Part shown: positions 51,647 to 61,264 of the stretch, piece after piece
Layout: each line of letters begins with the position of its first letter
How positions within the stretch are numbered: position 1 is the stretch's first letter
DNA from: an uncultured bacterium
GTDB lineage: Bacteria > Cyanobacteriota > Vampirovibrionia > Gastranaerophilales > Gastranaerophilaceae
Direction: 5' to 3'
Length of the DNA: 64,000 nucleotides
Assembly: GCA_947073645.1 (NCBI GenBank)
Contig: CAMTMK010000008.1
Coordinates: forward strand, 1-64,000
The notes under the pieces: generated by a model
Told to the model about the DNA's origin: nothing
Database searches by the model: none
Seen by the model: only the letters and a program-made list of their open reading frames with translations
Translations under genes and position numbers: made by a program

Positions 51647-53107
51647 TTAACCGTTTTCAGGACGTTTCATAACTGTTTTTGCCAATGTAAAATAAATTCC
51701 GTAGAAAACTGCAAGTAAGCTTAACATTTCAAATAATGCAGGAAGTTCAACAAACTTTGTATATACAAAATACAATACCCCGCATGGGATTAAAGATAAA
51801 AATATTCTGTTTAAAGTTAAGGCGGGATATATAAGTCTTAAACCTGGCAAAACAATAATGATACTCAATAAGAAATATAAAAAGTTTGCTGACAATGTCG
51901 CAATTCCGACACCTGCAAGCCCGTATTGCGGGATTAAAAGGATATTCAAAACCACGCCGACAATACCGGATGTAAGTTTGATTATAAAATCAATATAAGT
52001 CTTATTAGCCAAATGATACTGCAACGTTGTATAATCTGCCATTGCCATAAAGAAAGTACCAAATGCAAAATACGGAATAAGCTTAAACGCCTCTAAAAAT
52101 TTATCATTAGAAGATAACATCTGAACATAATCAGTTGAATATAAAGATATAACAGAAATTGCAGGTAAGGCAATAAGTACAAAATAGCCTGTAAATCTGG
52201 ATATCAAAGGTCTTACATCTATTTTTTCTTCATACATATTAATAATACGCGGAATTGCCGCAACTGTAATTATTGAAAATATAGTCATCAATAGCGGAAG
52301 TGTTAAACCATACGCAACACCCACAATTCCTACTTGAGAAAATCCATGAATACTATTCATAATAAATTTATTGCTCTGATTAATTATCCATGCACTTAAA
52401 GACGTTGCAGCAATAGGAACACCATACATCATGATAGGCATAACAGAATGCCACTCTATTTTTTGCAGTCTGAACCATGACAAAATATTGCTTTGGAAAA
52501 TTAACAAAATATCAGTCAATGTAATAGAAACCGCCATACCTAAAAGTAATGCAATAGCACCTAAATGGCATACTTTTACAAAAAATATTGATAACAAAAT
52601 TGTCATAAACTGATTTGCAATTGTCGATACGGTAAAAGCAATTGATTTTAACTGTGCACGCAGTAATTGGAATAACAGCGCTCTTATTGCAACAGGAATA
52701 ATCAATAATAATATTGCAAAAAAGTATTTTACGGGAATATGGAAAAAGTCATAAAAATTTTGTCTGAAAATGAAAGCCAGAATAAACATCAAACAAAGAT
52801 TTGAAACAAGCATTGTAACTAATGTTGTCAAATACTTCGGCATATCCTGCGTCATCTGATGATGTTTAAAAAATCTTAAACCCGACAAACCAACCCAATC
52901 GGAAAATATAATACATAGAAAAGATAAAACAGCAATTGAAAGAGAATATAATCCGTATTGTTCCGGAGAAAGCAAACTTGTGTATACAGGCACAATAATT
53001 GCATTGCCAATCATACCTATAATTTTAGAAGGCGAATACTTCACCATATCTCTAAAAATTGCTTTTAACTGTTCTTTTTCAACTTCTCTATTCTCTATAA
53101 ATTCCAT
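51647..53107 (-). CDS. Oligosaccharide flippase (MATE/Wzx-like)
   Basis: A 486-residue polytopic protein with about 12-14 membrane helices of the polysaccharide biosynthesis (Wzx/RfbX) family, which moves lipid-linked oligosaccharide across the inner membrane. The N-terminal segment KYSPSKIIGMIGNAIIVPVYTSLLSPEQYGLYSL matches the family start (the YG motif follows the first helix). Ribosome site AAGGA before ATG 53107. It lies 3 bp from rimO on the same strand, at the end of the pilus-operon run. It would serve surface glycan or pilin glycosylation, but the donor pathway is not seen. Confidence 0.88.
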   Translation of the reverse strand: MEFIENREVEKEQLKAIFRDMVKYSPSKIIGMIGNAIIVPVYTSLLSPEQYGLYSLSIAVLSFLCIIFSDWVGLSGLRFFKHHQMTQDMPKYLTTLVTMLVSNLCLMFILAFIFRQNFYDFFHIPVKYFFAILLLIIPVAIRALLFQLLRAQLKSIAFTVSTIANQFMTILLSIFFVKVCHLGAIALLLGMAVSITLTDILLIFQSNILSWFRLQKIEWHSVMPIMMYGVPIAATSLSAWIINQSNKFIMNSIHGFSQVGIVGVAYGLTLPLLMTIFSIITVAAIPRIINMYEEKIDVRPLISRFTGYFVLIALPAISVISLYSTDYVQMLSSNDKFLEAFKLIPYFAFGTFFMAMADYTTLQYHLANKTYIDFIIKLTSGIVGVVLNILLIPQYGLAGVGIATLSANFLYFLLSIIIVLPGLRLIYPALTLNRIFLSLIPCGVLYFVYTKFVELPALFEMLSLLAVFYGIYFTLAKTVMKRPENG

Positions 53108-53110
53108 AAC

Positions 53111-54418
53111 TTATCCTTGTATAGTACCAAACAAATCATATTCATCCGCGCGTTCTATCAAAACATTTTCAATATCACCCGGAACAACCTGTTCTGTTGA
53201 TGATGCGTAAACCATTCCGTCAATTTCCGGCGCATCATGTTGTGAACGCATTAAAACGACTCCGTCATCAGTATAACCTTCAACAATACATGGAATAGTT
53301 TTGCCGACATAACTTGCATTTATCTCTTTTGAAATCTTCTGCTGTAATTTCATCAGTTTATTATGTCTTTGTTTTTTTATTTTTGCAGGAACTTGCTCTG
53401 CCATATCATAAGATGCAGTATCTTTTTCTCTTGAATATTGGAAAACTCCCATTTTTTCAAAACGCATTTTCTTAACAAATTCATATAACTCGTTAAACTG
53501 CTCATCAGTTTCACCGGGATATCCTACAATAAACGCTGTTCTCACTGCAACATCAGGAATTTTTGCTCTTATTTTATTTACCAGAACCTCATAATCCATA
53601 ACAGGACGGCGCATCGCCTTTAAGATTTCTGCATTTGAATGTTGGAGTGGAATATCAACATACTTAGCAACCTTATCAAGTCTTGCAATGGCATCAATAA
53701 GCTCATCCGACATTTGAGAAGGATAAGCATACATAATTCTAATCCAGCCCAAACCTTCAATTTTGTTTAGTTCTTCAAGAAGCTGAGGAAGCATCTGTTT
53801 GCCATACAAATCAATTCCATAGCCTGTAGTATCTTGAGCAATGAGAACAATTTCCGTTACACCCTTTTTAACAAGCTGTTTAGCTTCATCAATAACACTT
53901 TCCATTGTACGGGAATGATATTCCCCTCTAAGGTTTGGAATAATACAATATCCGCAATGATAATTACAACCGTCAGCAATTTTTATATAAGAGCTTGCTC
54001 CAACCGTAATCTGCTGTCTTTCAATATTTTCAGGATACAAGTAATCAGGTTTCTCCGAAACTTTTGAAATATATTCTTTATTTCCTGCGACCTGCTCTAC
54101 TACATTAACAATTTCTTTGATATCGGAAGTTCCGACCATGCCTGCAATTTCAGGAATTGCTTTTTTCAAATCACCTTTATATTTCTGCGGTAAACAACCT
54201 GTTACAATAACTTTTTTACCGCTTTGCGCAACCTGCAAAATTGTCTTTACAGATTCCTGTTCTGCATCATGAATAAATGAACAGGTATTTATAACAACAA
54301 TATCCGCTTCGTTTTCATCCAAAGTAATCTGATGCCCGTTTTGAGCCAAAAGCCCAAGCATCAATTCACTGTCTACTAAATTTTTTGCACATCCGTGATT
54401 TAATAAAGCAATTTTCAT
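53111..54418 (-). CDS. rimO: Ribosomal protein S12 methylthiotransferase
   Basis: A 435-residue radical SAM enzyme that adds a methylthio group to Asp of ribosomal protein S12. The N-terminal methylthiotransferase domain has NHGCAKNLVDSELMLG and VINTCSFIHDAEQESV with Cys ligands of the second cluster. The radical SAM CxxxCxxC reads CNYHCGYC, followed by IIPNLRGEYHSR typical of RimO over MiaB. The C-terminal TRAM domain ends PCIVEGYTDDGVVLMRSQHD. Ribosome site AGAGGA. It lies between an SDR gene and a flippase. Confidence 0.93.
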   Translation of the reverse strand: MKIALLNHGCAKNLVDSELMLGLLAQNGHQITLDENEADIVVINTCSFIHDAEQESVKTILQVAQSGKKVIVTGCLPQKYKGDLKKAIPEIAGMVGTSDIKEIVNVVEQVAGNKEYISKVSEKPDYLYPENIERQQITVGASSYIKIADGCNYHCGYCIIPNLRGEYHSRTMESVIDEAKQLVKKGVTEIVLIAQDTTGYGIDLYGKQMLPQLLEELNKIEGLGWIRIMYAYPSQMSDELIDAIARLDKVAKYVDIPLQHSNAEILKAMRRPVMDYEVLVNKIRAKIPDVAVRTAFIVGYPGETDEQFNELYEFVKKMRFEKMGVFQYSREKDTASYDMAEQVPAKIKKQRHNKLMKLQQKISKEINASYVGKTIPCIVEGYTDDGVVLMRSQHDAPEIDGMVYASSTEQVVPGDIENVLIERADEYDLFGTIQG

Positions 54419-54456
54419 ATATATTTCCTCTTTGAAACCACTTTAACACGAATAAA

Positions 54457-55260
54457 TTATTTTGTAATCCTTAGCTTGGATAATTTAAATTTTACGAGTC
54501 TGTTTTGCCAATCAAACGGCAACTTAGAAACAAATTCAGCAACCTTCGCATCACAACCGACACAATAAGAAGGTTTAGGATTTTTCATAGCATCAACTTT
54601 TACTATCAAATCGACAACTTTTTCGACAGGCAATCCTTTTTTACCGTTTTTAGAAGCATTTGCAACCATATATTTCATCTCTGCATCATAGCCCTTGCAT
54701 CCTTCAATAGATGATTTGTTTGCCTCAATTGATTTTTCCCATAACGGTGTTGCAATAACCCCGGGTTTAATTGAAATAACATCTAATCCGCTCTCTAAAG
54801 CCATCGCATTAAACAAAATATCCATAGCTCTTTTTGAAGCACAATAAGGTGCTACGAAAGGGAAAATCCCAAAGCTCGACATTGAACTTATATTAATAAC
54901 CCTTCCAAGCAAAGGTTTTAAACGCTGAGTTAAATCCAAATGTGAAAAAGTGTTAACCTCAAACTGGTCTCTAATTCTCTCAACAGGAAGCTGTTCGACA
55001 ACACCGGCAACAACACACCCTGCAACATTAATCAAAGTATCAATCTTATCGGTTTTTGATTTGATATAAGCAGCTGCCTGCGCAATTGTTTCCTTTTTTG
55101 CCATATCAATATAGAAAGGAATTGCCCCCATTGCTTCAAGTTCCTGCACATACTTTTCATTGCGATAGCCTGCAAAAACAATATTTTCACCAACAAGTCT
55201 TTTTAATAAAGCCTTACCGATACCTGAAGTTGAACCTGTAATTACATAAGTTTTTTTCAT
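54457..55260 (-). CDS. Short-chain dehydrogenase/reductase
   Basis: A 267-residue classical SDR. The NAD(P) motif TGSTSGIGKALLKRL is at residues 8-22, the ISSMSSFG region gives the catalytic Ser (about 128), and YCASKRAMD gives the Y-x3-K. There is an extended C-terminal substrate region. The substrate is unknown; SDRs of this size often act on retinol-like, sugar or lipid carbonyls. It starts 2 bp after pilC, so it is co-transcribed with the pilus genes. Confidence 0.9.
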   Translation of the reverse strand: MKKTYVITGSTSGIGKALLKRLVGENIVFAGYRNEKYVQELEAMGAIPFYIDMAKKETIAQAAAYIKSKTDKIDTLINVAGCVVAGVVEQLPVERIRDQFEVNTFSHLDLTQRLKPLLGRVINISSMSSFGIFPFVAPYCASKRAMDILFNAMALESGLDVISIKPGVIATPLWEKSIEANKSSIEGCKGYDAEMKYMVANASKNGKKGLPVEKVVDLIVKVDAMKNPKPSYCVGCDAKVAEFVSKLPFDWQNRLVKFKLSKLRITK

Positions 55261-55262
55261 TA

Positions 55263-56486
55263 TTAGTCCTGCATATAAGAGTTGAACAATGGCAAATAAA
55301 GAGCTAACGCAAGTACCATAACGATACCGCCGATTACAATAAGCATTATCGGCTCAATCATTTTTGTCATTGTATCAATGATTGCATCTAATTTTTTATC
55401 AATATATGATGTCGCCTGCAAAAGCATATCACCCAAACGACCAGACTGCTCACCGGTTGCAATCATAAATAAAATCATCTTAGGCATAACTTTTGTCGAA
55501 CGCAAAGCTACAGAAAGGTGCTGACCTTGTTGAACTTTCAATGTAGCTGTTTCAATTTTCGTTTTCAAAGTGTGGTTTGTTAATGTCATGTTTGCAAGAT
55601 ACAAACACTCAATAATAGGAACACCCGCATCATATGCAACCTGCATTACTGCAATAAAGTTTGCAAAGTTTGAAAACTGGATTAAGTCTGTCAAAAGAGG
55701 AATTTTCAATGAAATATCATCAATTTTTCTCTTACTTGGCTGCCAGCTCATCAAAAACGCACAAGTACCGAAAATAGAACCCAAAATAATAGGAACAAAG
55801 AACCAATATGTTTTCAAGAAAATACCTGCACTCATTAACGTTGCAGTAATCCAGGGAAGCTCCTTGCCCATACCGTCAAACATTTCCTTAAATACCGGGA
55901 ATACGAACATCAACATTACAAGTACGATAATAATCGCCAAAACGATTACAAACATCGGATACATCAATGTTCCGATAACTTTACCTCTGATATTTGCTTC
56001 CTTTGTCAAAAGTTCTAATAAACGCTGTAAAGTTTTTTCCAATTCACCGGAATCTTCACCGGCTTTTACAAGACCGATATAAATTTGTCCGAACTGGTTT
56101 GGATATTTAGCAATCGTATCAGCAAAAGTTGCACCCTGCATAATCTGACGTCTGAGTTCTCTTGCAACAAGCCTTACTTTAAGTTTTGCCGCATCATTCT
56201 CAATGAACAGTAAAGATTCAATAATAGGGATACCTGATTGGGCAAGAATCTGCAAAGTTGATGTAAAGTCCATTCTATCCTGCAGACCGAGTTTTTTAAC
56301 CTGACCACGCGGAATATTTTTAACCTGCTCTTTTGCATCATCCTTTGATTTTTCTTCATAAACCTTAGTAGGTATAAACCCGAGTTTACGAATAGATTCG
56401 CGGGCTTCACGCAAATCAGAAGCTTCAACCTTCCCTTTAACAATATCTTTTGCATTTTTAAGTGCTATATAATTATATATTGTCAT
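55263..56486 (-). CDS. pilC: Type IV pilus inner membrane platform protein PilC
   Basis: A 407-residue GspF/PilC family protein with two homologous T2SSF domains (about 72-195 and 275-398). Motifs: MDFTSTLQILAQSGIPIIESL and the matching FANFIAVMQVAYDAGVPIIE, each followed by hydrophobic helices (about three membrane segments). It anchors the pilus motor ATPase and organises pilin extraction. Ribosome site AGGAG before ATG 56486. It stands 9 bp after pilB. Confidence 0.95.
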   Translation of the reverse strand: MTIYNYIALKNAKDIVKGKVEASDLREARESIRKLGFIPTKVYEEKSKDDAKEQVKNIPRGQVKKLGLQDRMDFTSTLQILAQSGIPIIESLLFIENDAAKLKVRLVARELRRQIMQGATFADTIAKYPNQFGQIYIGLVKAGEDSGELEKTLQRLLELLTKEANIRGKVIGTLMYPMFVIVLAIIIVLVMLMFVFPVFKEMFDGMGKELPWITATLMSAGIFLKTYWFFVPIILGSIFGTCAFLMSWQPSKRKIDDISLKIPLLTDLIQFSNFANFIAVMQVAYDAGVPIIECLYLANMTLTNHTLKTKIETATLKVQQGQHLSVALRSTKVMPKMILFMIATGEQSGRLGDMLLQATSYIDKKLDAIIDTMTKMIEPIMLIVIGGIVMVLALALYLPLFNSYMQD

Positions 56487-56494
56487 TACATCTC

Positions 56495-58507
56495 CTATTC
56501 ATTAACAACCCCCAGAACCCTTACGAATTCATCAATAGTTGTCATACCGTTAAGTATGTGCCCAAGACAAGACATATGAAGGGTTTTCATACCATTATGA
56601 TTAACTGCTGCTTCTTCAATTTCCAAATCGTGAGCACCTCGGGCAATAAGTTTTTTAATTTCCTTGGTAATAGTCATAATTTCATATACACCAAGTCTGC
56701 CTTTATAACCTGCAAAACCACATTTGTTACAACCCTTTGCTCTATAAATCGGGGTTTTCATAAATTTTTGAATTTCTTCTTCACTAGCCATAATCTGTCT
56801 TGCTTCATCATGAGTTGCAAAATATTCTTCTTTACAATCATCACAAAGTCTTCTCACAAGACGCTGAGCAATAACGCCTGATAAAGTTGAAGATACGAGA
56901 TAATCTTTTGCACCCATTTCAATCATACGGGTAACAGTTGCGGCAGCTGAATTTGTGTGAACCGTACTTAACACAAGGTGACCTGTCAATGCGGCAGAAA
57001 TCGCGATTTCAAGAGTTTCGTAGTCACGAATCTCACCGACAAGGATAATATCAGGGTCTTGTCTTAATATCGCACGCATACAAGACGCAAATGTAATACC
57101 TGCTTTTGCGTTAATTTGAGATTGGTTAATACCTTCAAGCTTAATTTCTATCGGATCCTCAATTGTTGTAATATTAACATCTTCATCATTCAAACTCTTT
57201 AATACAGAATAAAGAGTTGTTGTTTTACCTGAACCTGTAGGACCTGATGTAAGAATAATACCGTTCGGACAGCTTACCATATTCTTAATTTTTGCAATAT
57301 CTTCAGCAGTTCCGCCGACAAGGTTAATATTTTTATCAGCAGCATTCAAGCTGACCGCAGGTGCTAAGATACGAATACAAACCTTCTCTTTGCCTGATAC
57401 AGGAAGCGTATTGATACGAAAGTCATATGAACCGTTTTTATATTTAATAGAGAACGTACCGTCTTGAGGACGTCTATGTTCTGCAATGTTCATTCTTGAT
57501 AGAACTTTAAAACGAGCAATTACCTGATTTTCAACCTTTGGCGGAATATCAAGAACTTTTTGAAGCATACCGTCTTTTCTGTAACGTACGATATAACCTT
57601 CAAGTCTGGGCTCTATGTGAATATCGGAAACTTTATTATCAATACCGTTAGTAATAATTTGATTTACGAACTTTGCAACAGAACCGGTTGAGTCCTTCAA
57701 CTGGCTGTCAACCATTTCAGCCAAAGATTCTTCAACTTCAAATTCTTCAGATTCTTCTTCAATTTCTTTGATGATTTTTTCAGTTTCTTTCTTCTGTTCC
57801 GAGAAGAAAGTATTTAATGAGTTTTCAAACTCATAATGAGTCATCAATAACTGTTTAGGATTTTGCCCTGTCAAATAAATAATATCTTTTAAAATATCAG
57901 GTTTAACAGGAGTTACAACCCCTAAAATCAGAGTTTTGCCGTCAGAAGAAATCGGAATAATTTTATTTGTTTTAATAAAATCTTCCGGAAGCATTTTAAC
58001 GAATTTATCTTGAGAAGCGAGCTGTTCAGGAGTTACAAGATCATAGCCTGTTTGAAGATGCAAAATTTCCTTCAACTGCTCTAACGTAATAAATCCGAGT
58101 TTAAATAATGTTGAACCAATAGGTTGTTTTTGACGTTTGCTTTCAGCCAACGCTTGAAGAAGCTGAACATCATTGATATAGCCTTTTTGAACAAGAAGTT
58201 CACCAAGTTTAATCTGCTTAGAAGTACCGTCATCAATAGAACCTTTCTGCATTTCATTTTTTAAAACTGCAATAAGGTCAATTAAATCCTGATCAGGAAC
58301 TTGTATAAATTTTACCTGTTGAGGGAAAAATTCTTTAAGCTTAAGATTGATAATATCTTTATCAGATGATGAATTTATAGCCACAAACAGATAACTGTCT
58401 TTAACACTAATTGGAACAAATTTGTATTGCTCCAATAGTGCTGTTTCGACTTTATTCAGTATCTGCATATTGACACTGTTTTTTAATCTGTTTAGTAATT
58501 CGTTCAT
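56495..58507 (-). CDS. pilB: Type IV pilus assembly ATPase PilB, with MshEN-like domain
   Basis: A 670-residue GspE/PilB ATPase. The N-domain (about 60-230) carries two copies of the MshEN pattern (IKLGELLVQKGYINDVQLLQ and IGSTLFKLGFITLEQLKEIL), a fold that binds cyclic-di-GMP in MshE and PilB. The ATPase domain has Walker A GPTGSGKTTTLY (about 422-433), an Asp box, Walker B ILVGEIRD (about 489) and the His box in LVLSTVHTNSAA. Four Cys (CDDC, CNKCGF) give the zinc site seen in PilB/GspE. The first MshEN Arg is Lys here. It forms an operon with the secretin and pilC. Confidence 0.95.
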   Translation of the reverse strand: MNELLNRLKNSVNMQILNKVETALLEQYKFVPISVKDSYLFVAINSSSDKDIINLKLKEFFPQQVKFIQVPDQDLIDLIAVLKNEMQKGSIDDGTSKQIKLGELLVQKGYINDVQLLQALAESKRQKQPIGSTLFKLGFITLEQLKEILHLQTGYDLVTPEQLASQDKFVKMLPEDFIKTNKIIPISSDGKTLILGVVTPVKPDILKDIIYLTGQNPKQLLMTHYEFENSLNTFFSEQKKETEKIIKEIEEESEEFEVEESLAEMVDSQLKDSTGSVAKFVNQIITNGIDNKVSDIHIEPRLEGYIVRYRKDGMLQKVLDIPPKVENQVIARFKVLSRMNIAEHRRPQDGTFSIKYKNGSYDFRINTLPVSGKEKVCIRILAPAVSLNAADKNINLVGGTAEDIAKIKNMVSCPNGIILTSGPTGSGKTTTLYSVLKSLNDEDVNITTIEDPIEIKLEGINQSQINAKAGITFASCMRAILRQDPDIILVGEIRDYETLEIAISAALTGHLVLSTVHTNSAAATVTRMIEMGAKDYLVSSTLSGVIAQRLVRRLCDDCKEEYFATHDEARQIMASEEEIQKFMKTPIYRAKGCNKCGFAGYKGRLGVYEIMTITKEIKKLIARGAHDLEIEEAAVNHNGMKTLHMSCLGHILNGMTTIDEFVRVLGVVNE

Positions 58508-58521
58508 ATTATTATTTTAGT

Positions 58522-60396
58522 CTATAATGTTTCAGTATTTCCAACTGCATCCTCTGTATCAGTGATAATTTTCGGAGTAAGCATTATTACCATTTCATTT
58601 TTAACTTTTGTAGAAGTAGTAGATCTGAATAGAGCTCCAATACCTGGGATATCACCCAAAGCAGGGACTTTGCCTATTGTTTTTTGTTCTTCTTCATTAA
58701 TCAAACCTGCGATTACAAGAGTTTCTCCGTCTTTAATTCTGATATTTTTCAAATCAAGATTTCTATTTGAAAGTAATGTTGCTGCTATATATTTACCTGC
58801 AGAGTCCTGCGCAGGAACTTGTTCCAAAATTGTTTTGTACTCAGGTTTAATATTCAATGTTACATAACCGTCAGGACTGATAAATGCTGACAATGTCATT
58901 GTAATACCCGCATCACTTTCAATGTTATATGTTCTTGTAACCATTGTACCGCCAGTGTAAGCAGTCATTTCTGATTCAGTTGATTCAATATAATCTTTAG
59001 TAACTTCAATAGTAGCTTCTTCACCATTTGTTATTAAAATCTTCGGATTAGAAACAACTCTGCCTTTAGAATTTCTTACAAGGTAGTTAATAGCATACGA
59101 TATAGTCATAGGACCGTTAAATTTAGTCAAAGTATTGATAAGTTTTGGTTCTTCACCACTAACATCCCATACTTCATAACTATTGCCTTTAAAGAATACA
59201 GGGTGAAGCGGATCAGTTTTTGTTGATTCTCCGTCAAATGAAGCAGAAAAAGCTTTACTCAAGAAAGTCCAGTTATTTTGCAATGTTTTACTGCCTGATT
59301 CATTAAGCTCAATAACAGCAACTTCCAAGTATGCCTGTGGTTGTTTTTTATCAGTGTGTTTAATAAAATCTCTTATCATTTCGATTTGTTGTTCAGAACC
59401 GCCAACAACACTAATAGTTCCTAATTGAGAATAATATGCAACAGTAAGGTTCTGTAACCCTAAAGAAGCCATTGAACCGCCAGCTTTACCGTCTTGAGTA
59501 CAAGCCACAGTACCTGCATTTAATGTTATGGCACTTCCGCCGCCGTCACCGCCGCCATCACCGCCGTCAGCTGCAAAACCTGTAACAATTCCTGCTGCTC
59601 CGCCTGTTGAGCTTCCTTTATCACTGCCTGACGAAGAACTACCGCCTGATGAACCGCCATCACCTCCAGAAGCTCCGCCGGTTGAAGGTAGAAGCATATC
59701 ACAAATCATAGTTGCCATTTCGGCAGGAGTTGTGTGATTAACCTTAAATGTTGTAGTTTGAGGTTTTTTATCGAATTTATCTACAATTTTCTTTGCTATT
59801 GCAACATCATTTTTAGAACCGAAAACAATCAATTCATTTGTTGAAGGGTTAACTGTAACAATATCAGTACCTGACAGACCCGGTTTTTGCATTGCATATA
59901 TATTTTTATTCAAAAATTCTGCAAGAGTAGATGCACTTACATATTTAACAGGAATTAATGTCATATCCTGTTTTGCCATATTAAAATCTTTAGCATCAGC
60001 TTTTGCTACAATAATAGTTCCGTCATCAACTACATAATTAAGTCCTGTAATACCCAGAACCATATCAAAAGCTTTATCTAACGGCACATCAACTAAGTCA
60101 AGAGTAACTTCGCCATCCACAGATTTATGGAAAACAATGTTCAAACCTGCTTTATCCGCAAACATTCTCAAAACCTGTTTAACATCAGAATCTCTAAGGC
60201 TTATGCTGATAGGAGTTGTAGTTTTAATATAGCTTACATCACCTTTCAATTGAAGTGAATATTCACCGTTACTTTCGTTACTGCGTAATTCCGGTCTTTC
60301 GTTTTCCATCGCAAGCGATGTCATCAATATGTTTGAACCTACAAACATTGTTAACATTAAACTTGCAATAAATTTTTTTGAAAAATTATTTCCCAT
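58522..60396 (-). CDS. Type IV pilus/type II secretion secretin (PilQ/GspD-like)
   Basis: A 624-residue outer-membrane secretin with a signal peptide (about 1-29). A short STN/N0-type domain (about 62-112, ISLRDSDVKQVLRMFADKAG) is followed by a NolW/N1-type domain (about 145-230). A Gly/Ser-rich insert (about 232-285, GGDGGSSGGSSSSGSDKG) interrupts the N-domains, and the secretin beta-barrel core lies at about 430-615 (VSNPKILITNGEEATIEV, GETLVIAGLINEEEQKTI, GDIPGIGALFRSTT). A secretin implies a diderm cell. The glycine insert is unusual. Ribosome site AGGAG. It lies between the PilP-like gene and pilB. Confidence 0.93.
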   Translation of the reverse strand: MGNNFSKKFIASLMLTMFVGSNILMTSLAMENERPELRSNESNGEYSLQLKGDVSYIKTTTPISISLRDSDVKQVLRMFADKAGLNIVFHKSVDGEVTLDLVDVPLDKAFDMVLGITGLNYVVDDGTIIVAKADAKDFNMAKQDMTLIPVKYVSASTLAEFLNKNIYAMQKPGLSGTDIVTVNPSTNELIVFGSKNDVAIAKKIVDKFDKKPQTTTFKVNHTTPAEMATMICDMLLPSTGGASGGDGGSSGGSSSSGSDKGSSTGGAAGIVTGFAADGGDGGGDGGGSAITLNAGTVACTQDGKAGGSMASLGLQNLTVAYYSQLGTISVVGGSEQQIEMIRDFIKHTDKKQPQAYLEVAVIELNESGSKTLQNNWTFLSKAFSASFDGESTKTDPLHPVFFKGNSYEVWDVSGEEPKLINTLTKFNGPMTISYAINYLVRNSKGRVVSNPKILITNGEEATIEVTKDYIESTESEMTAYTGGTMVTRTYNIESDAGITMTLSAFISPDGYVTLNIKPEYKTILEQVPAQDSAGKYIAATLLSNRNLDLKNIRIKDGETLVIAGLINEEEQKTIGKVPALGDIPGIGALFRSTTSTKVKNEMVIMLTPKIITDTEDAVGNTETL

Positions 60397-60408
60397 ATTT
60401 GCTCCTGC

Positions 60409-61119
60409 TTATTTATTTGCTGAATTTTTGCGGCCGCCAAATTTGCTTTCCAAATTTGAAACCGTATTAAAGTTAATTCCTTCACCCGTAAATAGTTCGC
60501 CGACACCGGCTTTATAAACGTTAGCACCGTTTTGAACCGTTACCTGGTCTTTTCCGATTGATAATACCTTATAATTATTGATAATATCACCCGTTCTGAC
60601 AAGATAGTCCGAACCGCTTATATTTAATATTGCAGACGGATTAAATCTGTCATACATAATCCCTGAAACTTTTGTAGCTATTACTTCAGTTGCAGTTGTG
60701 TCAACAGTAATTGTTTCAGGCGGAGGCAATAAATCAAACCCGTATTTGGGTTTTGGTTTAGTGTCTAAATCTTCATGTTCGGGAAGGAACGGATCAGACC
60801 TGCCCATATCTTCAACTGACATTGCCACCATTGATGAATTTTTAGTTGTTTGGTCTGCAACTATAGAAACATCGTCGGGAGCTATCGCTCCGTTAACACC
60901 GTCATTACCGACCTTAACACTTTCTTTAGGAAGTTCTGTCGGTGCATTAATAACAACATCTTCATCTGCAATGTTACCTTGTGTACAACCTGTTGTATTT
61001 ATCATTACTACTGTCAAAAGCAACACAGCAAAAACTATTCCTGCACTTTTTTTTATCAAGTTCCAAGAATGTTTTATCTCATCTTCTTCATTCAATATGT
61101 CTGTAAAGCTCTTAATCAC
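60409..61119 (-). CDS. PilP/GspC-like pilus assembly protein
   Basis: A 236-residue protein with one membrane helix (about 27-44, AGIVFAVLLLTVVMINTT) and a Cys at about residue 45 (TTGC, lipobox-like). The C-terminal domain has VSGIMYDRFNPSAILNISGS and RTGDIINNYKVLSIGKDQVTV, which resembles the homology region of PilP/GspC that contacts the secretin. Motif GRSDPFLP is typical of PilP-like proteins. It starts with GTG and an AGGTGG ribosome site. It is the first gene of the pilus run, directly upstream of the secretin, as PilP is in many operons. PilM, PilN and PilO are not seen. Confidence 0.8.
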   Translation of the reverse strand: MIKSFTDILNEEDEIKHSWNLIKKSAGIVFAVLLLTVVMINTTGCTQGNIADEDVVINAPTELPKESVKVGNDGVNGAIAPDDVSIVADQTTKNSSMVAMSVEDMGRSDPFLPEHEDLDTKPKPKYGFDLLPPPETITVDTTATEVIATKVSGIMYDRFNPSAILNISGSDYLVRTGDIINNYKVLSIGKDQVTVQNGANVYKAGVGELFTGEGINFNTVSNLESKFGGRKNSANK

Positions 61120-61264
61120 TTACCACCTATTTCTATTTACATCCTGTTTTATTATATAAAAATGTAACAAATATAGTATCAGTTATTTAGTGTATTTAAT
61201 TCAAAAAACACACACAATAATAACAATAGTTATTTTAACATAATTATAAATATTAGGCAAAATA

